A DNA stretch of 64,000 nt from positions 1 to 64,000 of the forward strand of contig JAJUJX010000003.1 in assembly GCA_029265125.1 (NCBI GenBank), written 5' to 3'. Both the position numbers and the translations under genes were made by a program. The DNA is from Tolumonas sp008015085. GTDB lineage: Bacteria > Pseudomonadota > Gammaproteobacteria > Enterobacterales > Aeromonadaceae. The notes below the pieces were generated by a model. That model was not told where the DNA came from. It worked only from the letters and a program-made list of their open reading frames with translations, and made no database searches. This document shows, piece after piece, positions 25,926 to 34,842 of this stretch (position 1 is the first letter of the stretch; each line of letters starts with the position of its first letter).

Positions 25926-26633
25926 TTATTCACGACCCGGCAACTTTTTCCAAGTCACCTTATCGCGTAAATACACGGGAGTTGCCTGTGCCGGGTCACA
26001 AAATTCATTACTACGGAATGATGCAACAGCCTGAGGCAACATATCCTGCGCCCATGGCAGATTATCTTCAGTCTGCAACAAACAGGGTTGCAGACCTAAC
26101 TGACCAGCTAATTGAGTATAGCTGGTAAAGCCAGTGCCAACCGCATGGCCAGCTGTAATTTGTGCATTTACTGACGTCAAATATGCCGGAGCCTCTTCCG
26201 GTAAAATCACTGCTTCATCAGCTATTGACTGCATCAGGCCGTCGAGTTCAGTAAACGCACCGAGGTAAATTTCGTTCATGCGCGCATCAATAGCGGCTAC
26301 TACTGTTTGCGCCTGCTGACGGCGAAAGGCACCTTGCGCCAGCATCTGCAAAGTAGATACGCCGATCAACGGTACGCCCGCACCATAGGCCAGCCCCTGC
26401 GCGGCACCAATACCAATGCGCACCCCCGTAAATGAGCCAGGTCCACGACCAAAGGCAATCGCATCCAGACCGGCAAGGGTCGCGCCTGCTTCTGCCAGCA
26501 CTTCACTGACCATCGGCAGGATCAGGCGGGTATGCGCTTGCGGCGCGACCTGCTCTCGGGTTAATACAGCTCCATTCCAGAGTAATGCAGCAGAACAGGC
26601 TTCGGTGGCTGTATCAATCGCCAGAATTTTCAT
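25926..26633 (-). CDS. tsaB: tRNA threonylcarbamoyladenosine biosynthesis protein TsaB
   Basis: 235 residues (E. coli 231). It partners TsaD and TsaE in making t6A37 on ANN-decoding tRNAs. It has the ASKHA fold: MKILAIDTATEACSAAL at the start, GRGPGSFTGVRIG (about 69-81) and GVSTLQMLAQ. It lacks the metal ligands of TsaD, as expected for TsaB. The start overlaps the end of yoaA by 20 bp, indicating coupling. Confidence 0.95.
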   Translation of the reverse strand: MKILAIDTATEACSAALLWNGAVLTREQVAPQAHTRLILPMVSEVLAEAGATLAGLDAIAFGRGPGSFTGVRIGIGAAQGLAYGAGVPLIGVSTLQMLAQGAFRRQQAQTVVAAIDARMNEIYLGAFTELDGLMQSIADEAVILPEEAPAYLTSVNAQITAGHAVGTGFTSYTQLAGQLGLQPCLLQTEDNLPWAQDMLPQAVASFRSNEFCDPAQATPVYLRDKVTWKKLPGRE

Positions 26634-28575
26634 TTAATTCTATCTCTTCATTTAAGGCTACCAGTTCACTGACCGGTAATGTCCAGAATTCATTTAACCG
26701 GGCGAGATCCCGGCAGCGAGGTATGGGCGGCAGGCTTTTCAGGAACGCAGCCCCATACGGCTTATTGACCAGCCGAGGGTCACAGAGGATCAGGATACCA
26801 CGATCCTGATAATCACGGATCAGTCGCCCTACCCCTTGCTTGAGCACAATGACCGCCTCTGGTAATTGCAACTCACGGAATGGATCGCCGCCCTGCATCC
26901 TGCAATCTTCCATCCGAGCTTTCAACAACGGTTCATCGGGCGAGGTAAACGGCAGTTTGTCGATAATAACGCAGGATAACGCAGCACCTCTGACATCAAC
27001 GCCTTCCCAGAATGATGATGTCGCCACCAGCACGGCATGTCCGTCTGCGACAAAATCCGCCAGAATACGTTGCTTGTTATCGTCACCCTGTACCAGCACA
27101 GTGCGATCCAACTTATCTCGCAGCACCTGAGCAATCTGATTCACGCTGTGATAACTGGTGCAGAGAAAGAAACAGCCCCCCGGTACTTTTTCAATCACTG
27201 GCAGTAACCGTTCTGCCAGTTGAGTGGCACGCTGGTAAACCGAGGTATCCGGCAGATTACGTGGCACACACAGTAGCGACTGATGTTCGTAATCAAACGG
27301 GCTATCCAGCAGGCAACTATCGGCATCTTCGATGCCCATGCGCTGCGAAAAATAGTTAAACTCATCGCCAACCGTGAGTGTGGCCGAGGTAAACACCCAG
27401 CTGCAGCCAACCCGCATCACCTCCTGCGAAAAGCGCTCGGCAATCGACAGTGGAGTGACGTTCAGCGTGAAATGGCGCTTAGTTGTTTCAAACCAATAAG
27501 CCGCCCCCACCTCAGTTGTCGCCGTGACATGTTCCATGGCTGTCATGAAACCAGCCAGACGCTCAAAACAATTGTTAATCTGCTCACCGCGCCCTAAAGC
27601 CAGCTTGCAAACGTCATAACAAAGTTTGATCGACTCTTTCAGGCGTTGCAGTTCACGTTGCATCAGCGGATGAGCTAAAGCATCACGCAAATTGCCCCGT
27701 GAAGGATCGACGCCAAACGCCAGTCGCATCGACTGACAATCCTGAACCAGACGATCAGCCGCTTTACCCAGCTGCGACATATCCTTGGCTTCCAACCGGT
27801 AAGCCAGACGGATCTCATCTGCCGTATCGGTTAACTGTCGGCTGGACAGCGATTCACCGAAGTACTGACTGGCAATATCAGGCAGCTGATGCGCTTCGTC
27901 AAAAATATAGACATCGGCTTCCGGCAACAACTCACCAAACCCCGTGTCTTTAACTGACATGTCTGCAAAAAACAGGTGATGGTTGATAACAACTACCTGT
28001 GCATCCAGCGCTTTTCGGCGGGCTTTTACCAGAAAACATTCTTCATAGTCCGGGCACTCCCGCCCCAGACAGTTGTCGTTGGTGCTGGTGACAAATGGCA
28101 GGATCGGCGCCTGCTCTTGCAGACCCGGAATATCGGCGACATCACCGCTGATCGTCCGGCTTTTGAATTGACGAACTTTCGGTAAATCGGCAAAGACATC
28201 AGCAGCGAGAAAATTCATCTCCAGCTCAAGCAGCGATAGCCGGTAAGTACATAGATAATTCGAACGCCCTTTCAGCTGTGCAACCGGCTTACCATATTGC
28301 ATTGCCAGCAACAGCGTCGGTAAATCACGCTCATAGAGCTGATCCTGCAACGCTTTTGAACCAGTGCTGATGACAATCCGTTTGCCACTCGCCAGTGCTG
28401 GTACCAGATAGGCAAACGTTTTACCCGTCCCAGTACCCGCTTCCACTAGCAAACGTCCGGCATTTTTTAGTGCCTTACTGACTGCGTCAGCCATCTGAAC
28501 CTGTGCTTCACGTGGCGCGAAGCCGGGGATTGCCTTAGCCAGCAGTCCGTTTTCAGCAAAATAATCGATATTCAA
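26614..28575 (-). CDS. yoaA: DinG/XPD-family ATP-dependent helicase YoaA
   Basis: 653 residues (E. coli YoaA 636). This superfamily 2 DNA helicase carries a 4Fe-4S cluster; in E. coli it works with the DNA polymerase III chi subunit in repair. Walker A is EAGTGTGKT (about 42-50). Cluster cysteines are seen in a CTYR segment and in NCLGRECPDYEEC (about 108-180). The DEAH box is FDEAHQ, and the C-terminal motif VI is GVGRLIRDYQDRG. The start appears to be TTG: an in-frame stop lies four codons upstream and no ATG fits the conserved N-terminus. Yoa-tsaB-slp order matches E. coli. Confidence 0.94.
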   Translation of the reverse strand: MNIDYFAENGLLAKAIPGFAPREAQVQMADAVSKALKNAGRLLVEAGTGTGKTFAYLVPALASGKRIVISTGSKALQDQLYERDLPTLLLAMQYGKPVAQLKGRSNYLCTYRLSLLELEMNFLAADVFADLPKVRQFKSRTISGDVADIPGLQEQAPILPFVTSTNDNCLGRECPDYEECFLVKARRKALDAQVVVINHHLFFADMSVKDTGFGELLPEADVYIFDEAHQLPDIASQYFGESLSSRQLTDTADEIRLAYRLEAKDMSQLGKAADRLVQDCQSMRLAFGVDPSRGNLRDALAHPLMQRELQRLKESIKLCYDVCKLALGRGEQINNCFERLAGFMTAMEHVTATTEVGAAYWFETTKRHFTLNVTPLSIAERFSQEVMRVGCSWVFTSATLTVGDEFNYFSQRMGIEDADSCLLDSPFDYEHQSLLCVPRNLPDTSVYQRATQLAERLLPVIEKVPGGCFFLCTSYHSVNQIAQVLRDKLDRTVLVQGDDNKQRILADFVADGHAVLVATSSFWEGVDVRGAALSCVIIDKLPFTSPDEPLLKARMEDCRMQGGDPFRELQLPEAVIVLKQGVGRLIRDYQDRGILILCDPRLVNKPYGAAFLKSLPPIPRCRDLARLNEFWTLPVSELVALNEEIELNENSGD

Positions 28576-28787
28576 CCGGAGATCTCAGCACGAAATAGTG
28601 ATGTAACAATTATATGGGAATTACATCTGTGACAGGAATAACAACGACACGATTCAGCCAAGGACTTTCAACTGACATCATGCGAATCTCTCAATCGATA
28701 AGCATTACATAACATATAAAAATGGACTAATGTTGTTTACTGTATGTTTTGTGGTCAGGACTTAGCTGTTTAATTGAGGTAATTATT

Positions 28788-31253
28788 ATGGTGAATCCAT
28801 TAGAACAACCCGTATTTGATCTCGACAAGGATGAGTTAAGACAGGAAATTGTTCACCATCTTCGTACAACGTTGGGCACAAGCGAAAGAAAAGCCAGCAA
28901 ACAGGCATGGTGGATGGCTACCTGCGCCACACTGAACCATTTACTCTACGATCGTTTGACACATACCCACGAAGTTCATCTGCAAAAAGACACCCGAGCC
29001 GTGCATTACCTATCGGCTGAATTCCTGATGGGGCGTCTCACCGCCAACAACCTGCATAACTTAGGCTTATACAAAACTTGCGAAGCCGCACTGAAAGATT
29101 TAGGGCTGGAACTGGCCGACCTATGTGAGAATGAACCGGATATGGCGCTGGGGAACGGTGGTCTGGGTCGTCTGGCAGCCTGCTTCATCGATTCGCTGGC
29201 TACGCTGGGCTACCCGGCAGTAGGTTATGGCCTGCATTATGAACATGGTCTGTTCCGTCAGGAGATCCGCGATGGTCGACAGGTAGAACGCCCCGACGCA
29301 TGGCGTGAATATGGTAACCCGTGGGAAATTTGCCGTCCGGAATCCGTACAGGAAATTCCGCTGTATGGTTATGTAGAAACCGTCTTTGGTGAAGATTGTA
29401 AAGTCCGCAAAGTATGGCATCCGGGCCGTGTCATCAAAGGGGTACCATGGGATATCCCTATCGTTGGTTTCGGCGCCAACACAGTAAACATTCTGCGTTT
29501 GTGGGAGTCACGTGCATCTAACTTCTTTGACTGGGACGTATTCAACCATGGCGGTTACGTCGATTCACAGAAAGAAAAAGCGGAAGCAGAAACTATCTCC
29601 AAAGTGCTTTATCCGAACGATGAAACCGAAGCAGGTAAAGAGCTGCGTTTGATTCAGCAATATTTCTTCTGCGCCTGTTCGCTGAAAGACATCATGCGCC
29701 GCTACAAGCGTAATCATAACGATCTGAAGGAATTCGCAGCTCAAATTGCTGTTCAGCTGAATGATACGCACCCGACCATTGCGATCCCGGAACTGATGCG
29801 CCAGTTCGTTGATGAAGAAGGTCTGGAATGGGAAGACGCCTGGGCGGTGTGTACCAAGGTATTCTCTTATACCAACCATACTCTGCTGCCGGAAGCACTG
29901 GAAACCTGGCCGGTCTATCTGTTTGAACGGGTCCTGCCGCGTCATCTGGAAATCATCTATGAAATCAACGCCCACTTCCTGAAAGATGAAGTAGATGCAA
30001 AATGGCCAAATAACAACGACATCAAACGCAAACTCTCTATTATTGATGAAAGCAATCCACGGCGGGTTCGTATGGCCAACTTGTGTGTTATCGCTTCGCA
30101 CAAGGTTAACGGTGTAGCTGAAATCCACTCAAAACTGGTGAAAGAAGACCTGTTCCCTGAGTTTAATGAACTTTGGCCGGAAAAGTTCTGCAACGTGACT
30201 AACGGTGTAACGCCGCGTCGTTGGCTGCTTTCCTGTAATCAGGAACTGGCGGATCTGTTCACTGAAATTGTTGGTCCGGGCTGGCCTCTGGATCTGGATT
30301 TACTGAAAAAGCTCAATGCTCAGGCGGATGATCCGAAACTCCAGCAAAAATTTATGGCAATCAAACAGCACAACAAAGAAAAACTGGTCAAAGTCATCAA
30401 GGCGGAAACCGGTATTGATGTCAGCGCTGAAGCCATTTTTGATATTCAAATCAAACGACTGCATGAATACAAACGTCAGCAACTGAACTTACTGCACATT
30501 ATGGTGCTGTATCGCCGTCTGTTGCTGAACCCGGATTACGAGATGCATCCACGCGTATTTATTTTTGGCTCGAAGGCAGCACCCGGCTACCGTGTTGCTA
30601 AAGATATCATCTACGCTATCAACAAAGTGGGTGAACGCATCAATGCCGACTCACGCATCAAAGGCAAACTGAAAGTGGTCTTTATGCCTAATTACCGCGT
30701 CAGTCTGGCTGAAAAGATGATCCCGGCGGCGGATGTTTCTGAGCAAATTTCAACTGCAGGTTACGAGGCCTCCGGCACCGGTAATATGAAACTGGCGCTG
30801 AATGGTGCAATCACTATCGGTACGTTGGATGGCGCCAATATCGAAATTGCCGAAGAGGTGGGTGAAGAAAATTGCGTTATCTTTGGTCTGACTGTCGATG
30901 AAGTAAAACAGCTGAAGGCGCGAGGTTATAACCCTTGGGATTATTACTACGCCAATCAGGAAATTAAGGCGGCTCTCGACTGGCTGGATACGGACTATTT
31001 CACTCCGGGGCATCCGGGCGAACTGCAATCCATCAAAAAAGCGTTGCTTGACTGGGGCGATACATATCTGACTCTGGCTGACTTTGCTGCCTATGATGAA
31101 GCACATAAGCGAATCGACACGCTGTACCGAAATAAAGCAGCGTGGGCCAAAATGGCTATCATCAATGCTGCATCAGTGGGCAAATTCAACTCTGACCGCT
31201 CAATTGAAGATTATGTGCGCCAAATCTGGCATCTGGAGAAATGCGAGATCTGA
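28788..31253 (+). CDS. glgP: Glycogen/maltodextrin phosphorylase
   Basis: 821 residues from the ATG at 28788, which has GAGG nine bases upstream; the frame is open 13 codons further but without support. It releases glucose-1-phosphate from alpha-1,4-glucans and is a GT35 enzyme using pyridoxal phosphate. The cofactor lysine is at about 668 in EASGTGNMKLALNG. Other conserved stretches are YLSAEFLMGRLTANNL and ALGNGGLGRLAACF. It is monocistronic between its own promoter region and a strong terminator. Whether it prefers glycogen or maltodextrin cannot be read from sequence; the nearby glgX favours glycogen. The 5' gap (28576-28787) holds AT-rich sequence with no firm promoter call. Confidence 0.95.
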   Translation: MVNPLEQPVFDLDKDELRQEIVHHLRTTLGTSERKASKQAWWMATCATLNHLLYDRLTHTHEVHLQKDTRAVHYLSAEFLMGRLTANNLHNLGLYKTCEAALKDLGLELADLCENEPDMALGNGGLGRLAACFIDSLATLGYPAVGYGLHYEHGLFRQEIRDGRQVERPDAWREYGNPWEICRPESVQEIPLYGYVETVFGEDCKVRKVWHPGRVIKGVPWDIPIVGFGANTVNILRLWESRASNFFDWDVFNHGGYVDSQKEKAEAETISKVLYPNDETEAGKELRLIQQYFFCACSLKDIMRRYKRNHNDLKEFAAQIAVQLNDTHPTIAIPELMRQFVDEEGLEWEDAWAVCTKVFSYTNHTLLPEALETWPVYLFERVLPRHLEIIYEINAHFLKDEVDAKWPNNNDIKRKLSIIDESNPRRVRMANLCVIASHKVNGVAEIHSKLVKEDLFPEFNELWPEKFCNVTNGVTPRRWLLSCNQELADLFTEIVGPGWPLDLDLLKKLNAQADDPKLQQKFMAIKQHNKEKLVKVIKAETGIDVSAEAIFDIQIKRLHEYKRQQLNLLHIMVLYRRLLLNPDYEMHPRVFIFGSKAAPGYRVAKDIIYAINKVGERINADSRIKGKLKVVFMPNYRVSLAEKMIPAADVSEQISTAGYEASGTGNMKLALNGAITIGTLDGANIEIAEEVGEENCVIFGLTVDEVKQLKARGYNPWDYYYANQEIKAALDWLDTDYFTPGHPGELQSIKKALLDWGDTYLTLADFAAYDEAHKRIDTLYRNKAAWAKMAIINAASVGKFNSDRSIEDYVRQIWHLEKCEI

Positions 31254-31289
31254 CGATTTCCATTAATGACATCGTATTAATCCCCACTT

Positions 31290-31319
31290 CAAAGCCACCA
31301 TTCGGTGGCTTTGTTTTAT
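31290..31319 (+). terminator. Intrinsic terminator of glgP
   Basis: A perfect 10-bp stem caaagccacc/ggtggctttg (31290-31313) with loop attc is followed by ttttat. Confidence 0.9.
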
Positions 31320-31616
31320 ATCTGAACAAAAACTCTCTTTTTTGTGGTCATTTATCACACTTGTTGCGTATGAAATAAAAGGCATTTTATTTGTGTAAAT
31401 TTTTGACTTTCAGCCACCCGGGTGGCACAACATTAGCTATAGAAATACTGGAGAGCAGATTTTTTATCGTCAGACGCAACGGCATTTTTGTTAGCAACTA
31501 CCGGATTTATTGAGACTTTCTGACACCTTTGCCGAAATGTCGTCTAGGCTTACAAATGAGACAGATGCATGTAGCCCCGATTGGACAGGGACTCATATCA
31601 GTATGGGGGAAACGCT
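31320..31616 (+). other. Intergenic leader of the prkA operon
   Basis: A 297-base gap between the glgP terminator and prkA. It contains AT-rich sequence (31320-31410), the sigma-54 site at 31424-31437, and then an untranslated leader of roughly 165 bases ending in the ribosome-binding site gggggaaa before ATG 31617. I found no clear NtrC-type enhancer palindrome. Confidence 0.7.
31423..31438 (+). promoter_or_regulatory. Sigma-54 promoter of prkA-yeaH-spoVR
   Basis: TGGCACaacatTAGCT matches the sigma-54 consensus TGGCAC-N5-TTGCW except for one base. The invariant GG (31424-31425) and GC (31436-31437) are separated by the required 10 bp. In E. coli the homologous yeaGH operon is known to be sigma-54/NtrC and sigma-S dependent, which supports the call. 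Confidence 0.72.
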
Positions 31617-33542
31617 ATGGGTATTTTTGATCATTATCAGCGCCGTTATGAAGCAGCCAGGGAAGAGGAATACACACTTCAGGAATTTTTGGAGATGTGC
31701 CGGACTGATCGTTCCTGTTATGCCTCTGCATCCGAACGCCTTTTGCTGGCTATCGGTGAACCAGAAATGGTCGATACTGCACTGGAACCGCGCCTCAGCC
31801 GCATTTTTTCTAATCGTATTATTCCCCGGTATCCAGCGTTTAAAGATGACTTCTACGGCATGGAGGAAGCCATTGAACAAATTGTTGCCTACCTGAAGCA
31901 TGCTGCACAAGGTCTGGAAGAGAAGAAACAGATCCTGTATTTACTTGGGCCTGTTGGCGGCGGGAAATCTTCGCTGGCAGAAAAACTCAAATCTCTGATG
32001 CAAAAAGTGCCGATTTATCGCATCAAAGGTTCTCCGGTGAACGATCATCCGTTCTGCCTGTTTGATGTGAATGAAGATGGCAAGATCCTGGAGCAGGAAT
32101 ACGGCATCCCTGCCCGTTATCTGCACAAAATCATGTCACCATGGGCCGCCAAACGCCTGCATGAATTTGGCGGTGACATCAGTAAATTCAAGGTAGAGAA
32201 AATCTATCCGTCAATTCTGGATCAGGTTGCTATCGCAAAAACAGAACCGGGCGATGAAAACAATCAGGATATCTCTTCTCTGGTTGGTAAAGTCGATATC
32301 CGCAAGCTGGAGCATTACGCCCAGAACGATGCCGATGCTTATGCTTACTCAGGTTCATTATGCCGAGCTAACCAAGGGCTGATGGAATTCGTTGAAATGT
32401 TCAAAGCACCGATTAAGGTGCTGCATCCGCTGCTGACCGCAACTCAGGAAGGTAACTACAACGGTACTGAGGGTCTTTCTGCCCTGCCGTTTGAAGGTAT
32501 TATTCTGGCACATTCCAACGAATCAGAATGGCAGCAATTCCGGAACAACAAAAACAATGAAGCCTTCCTTGACCGTGTTTATATCGTCAAAGTGCCTTAT
32601 TGCCTGCGTGTTTCCGAAGAAATGCATATTTATGAAAAACTACTGACACACAGTGAACTGGCTCAGGCGAAATGTGCCCCCGGCACACTGGAGTATCTGG
32701 CACAGTTCAGCGTACTCTCCCGTCTCAAAGAGCCGGAAAATTCCAGCATCTATTCCAAAATGCGGGTTTATAACGGTGAGAGCCTGAAAGATACCGATCC
32801 CAAAGCCAAGTCTTATCAGGAATATCGGGACTATGCGGGTGTTGATGAGGGTATGTCCGGTCTTTCCACCCGGTTCGCGTTCAAAATCCTCTCTCGTGTG
32901 TTCAACTTTGATCACACTGAAGTTGCCGCCAACCCGGTTCATCTGTTCTATGTATTGGAACAGCAAATCGAACGGGAGCAGTTCCCGCAGGAATTGCATG
33001 ACCGCTATCTGGAATTTATCAAAGGATTCCTTGTTCCGCGTTATGTGGAATTTATCGGTAAAGAAATCCAGACTGCTTATCTCGAATCTTATTCCGAATA
33101 TGGCCAGAACATCTTCGACCGGTACGTGACCTACGCTGATTTCTGGATCCAGGATCAGGAATACCGTGATCCGGAAACCGGTCAGTTGTTCGATCGCAGC
33201 TCACTGAACAGCGAGCTGGAAAAAATCGAGAAACCAGCCGGTATCAGTAATCCGAAAGATTTCCGTAATGAAATCGTTAACTTCGTATTACGTGCCAGAG
33301 CAAACAATGCCGGTAAAAACCCGAACTGGACCAGTTACGAGAAACTTCGCACTGTTATCGAGAAGAAAATGTTCTCAAACACCGAAGACTTGTTGCCAGT
33401 GATCTCTTTCAACGCGAAAACATCGGCTGATGAGATGAAGAAACATGAAAACTTCGTCGAACGTATGATGGAAAAAGGCTACACCCGTAAGCAAGTTCGC
33501 CTGCTCTCCGAATGGTATCTGCGTGTTCGCAAATCCACTTAG
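31617..33542 (+). CDS. prkA: PrkA/YeaG AAA+ serine protein kinase
   Basis: 641 residues from ATG 31617 (MGIFDHYQRRYE, as in E. coli YeaG, 644 residues). It combines an N-terminal AAA+ module with a C-terminal kinase-like domain. Walker A is LLGPVGGGKSS (about 102-112). YeaG in E. coli is involved in nitrogen-starvation and stationary-phase physiology. The Bacillus homologue has been described both as a kinase and as an ATP-dependent protease, so the biochemical role is debated. It is the first gene of a conserved operon with yeaH (20 bp downstream) and spoVR. Confidence 0.95.
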   Translation: MGIFDHYQRRYEAAREEEYTLQEFLEMCRTDRSCYASASERLLLAIGEPEMVDTALEPRLSRIFSNRIIPRYPAFKDDFYGMEEAIEQIVAYLKHAAQGLEEKKQILYLLGPVGGGKSSLAEKLKSLMQKVPIYRIKGSPVNDHPFCLFDVNEDGKILEQEYGIPARYLHKIMSPWAAKRLHEFGGDISKFKVEKIYPSILDQVAIAKTEPGDENNQDISSLVGKVDIRKLEHYAQNDADAYAYSGSLCRANQGLMEFVEMFKAPIKVLHPLLTATQEGNYNGTEGLSALPFEGIILAHSNESEWQQFRNNKNNEAFLDRVYIVKVPYCLRVSEEMHIYEKLLTHSELAQAKCAPGTLEYLAQFSVLSRLKEPENSSIYSKMRVYNGESLKDTDPKAKSYQEYRDYAGVDEGMSGLSTRFAFKILSRVFNFDHTEVAANPVHLFYVLEQQIEREQFPQELHDRYLEFIKGFLVPRYVEFIGKEIQTAYLESYSEYGQNIFDRYVTYADFWIQDQEYRDPETGQLFDRSSLNSELEKIEKPAGISNPKDFRNEIVNFVLRARANNAGKNPNWTSYEKLRTVIEKKMFSNTEDLLPVISFNAKTSADEMKKHENFVERMMEKGYTRKQVRLLSEWYLRVRKST

Positions 33543-33562
33543 CAGATGAGGAGATCAACGTT

Positions 33563-34831
33563 ATGGTCCATTTCATCGATCGGCGATTGAATGGTAAAAA
33601 CAAAAGTGCGGTGAACCGGCAACGGTTCATCCGCCGCTATAAAACGCAGCTTAAAAAAGCCGTGTCTGATGCTGTGGCTAAACGCAGTATTCAGGATGTG
33701 GAAAGCGGCGAAAGCATCAGTATCCCTACCCGGGATATTTCTGAACCGATTTTTCATCAGGGAAAAGGCGGTCGCAAAGAAATGGTACATCCGGGTAATG
33801 ACCGTTTTGTGACCGGAGAACAGATAGAACGACCACAAGGTGGCGGTGGTCAGGGTGGCAGTGGCTCCGGCGATGCCAGTAACAGCGGAGAAGGTGCTGA
33901 TGATTTCATTTTTGAAATATCCAAAGATGAATATCTCGATCTGTTATTTGATGATCTGGAACTCCCTAATATGGAGAAAAACCAGACTGCCAAACTGGTC
34001 GAAACCAAAAATGTCCGGGCAGGCTATACCTCAAATGGAGTACCGGCCAATATCAATATTGTGCGCTCACTGCAAAACTCGCTCGCCCGACGGGTTGTGA
34101 TGCAAAAAGGTAAAAAGAGTCAGTTATCCGAACTGGAAGAACAGCTGGCAGCCTTGGGGAATGATGAATCCACCATTAGTGAGCGTTTACTGCTGGAAAA
34201 AGAAATCGCAGAACTGAAACGCAGGATAGCAGCTGTACCATTCATTGATACTTTTGATCTGCGCTTCAACAACTATGTGAAACGGCCATCCCCCTCCAGT
34301 CAGGCGGTGATGTTTTGCCTGATGGATGTCTCCGGCTCCATGGATCAGCCAACTAAAGACATGGCGAAACGCTTTTATATCCTGCTGTATCTGTTTCTCA
34401 CCCGCACGTATAAAAACGTGGAAGTGGTTTATATCCGCCACCATACGCAGGCGAAAGAAGTCAACGAACATGACTTCTTCTATTCGCAGGAAACCGGCGG
34501 CACGATTGTCTCCAGTGCACTGGAGCTGATGAGTGAAATCATGCACAGCCGTTATCCGGCCAGTGAATGGAATATCTATGCAGCACAGGCGTCTGACGGT
34601 GATAACTGGGCTGATGATTCTCCGCATTGCAAAGAATTACTCGCACAGCAGATCCTGCCCTGGGTTCGTTATTTTTCTTACATCGAAATCACTAACCGAG
34701 CCCATCAGAGTCTTTGGTTCCAATATGAAGAGCTAGCGAAAGCCTTCCCTCATTTTGCTATGGAGAACATTCGCAGTCAGGAAGATATTTACCCTGTATT
34801 CAGAGAGCTATTCAAAAAACGGGCAGCCTGA
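33563..34831 (+). CDS. yeaH: YeaH family protein (DUF444, VWA-like)
   Basis: 422 residues from ATG 33563, preceded by GAGGAG; an upstream in-frame extension overlaps prkA and is not supported. The N-terminus (VHFIDRRLNGKNKSAVNRQRF) matches E. coli YeaH. A glycine/serine-rich linker at about 93-120 looks flexible. The C-terminal half carries a von Willebrand A-like fold with the MIDAS signature DVSGSMD (about 253-259). The family is always found with PrkA, and YeaG-YeaH are functionally linked in E. coli. Molecular role unknown. Confidence 0.93.
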   Translation: MVHFIDRRLNGKNKSAVNRQRFIRRYKTQLKKAVSDAVAKRSIQDVESGESISIPTRDISEPIFHQGKGGRKEMVHPGNDRFVTGEQIERPQGGGGQGGSGSGDASNSGEGADDFIFEISKDEYLDLLFDDLELPNMEKNQTAKLVETKNVRAGYTSNGVPANINIVRSLQNSLARRVVMQKGKKSQLSELEEQLAALGNDESTISERLLLEKEIAELKRRIAAVPFIDTFDLRFNNYVKRPSPSSQAVMFCLMDVSGSMDQPTKDMAKRFYILLYLFLTRTYKNVEVVYIRHHTQAKEVNEHDFFYSQETGGTIVSSALELMSEIMHSRYPASEWNIYAAQASDGDNWADDSPHCKELLAQQILPWVRYFSYIEITNRAHQSLWFQYEELAKAFPHFAMENIRSQEDIYPVFRELFKKRAA

Positions 34832-34842
34832 CAGGAGCACAT

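Noticed and set aside
31343..31359. CRP-like site TGTGG-N7-TCACA upstream of the prkA operon
   Set aside because: The spacer is 7 bp where CRP sites need 6, and one half-site base is off; the resemblance is probably chance in AT-rich DNA.
33539..33838. Minus-strand open frame at the prkA-yeaH junction
   Set aside because: It is antisense to two well-conserved genes and has no independent support.
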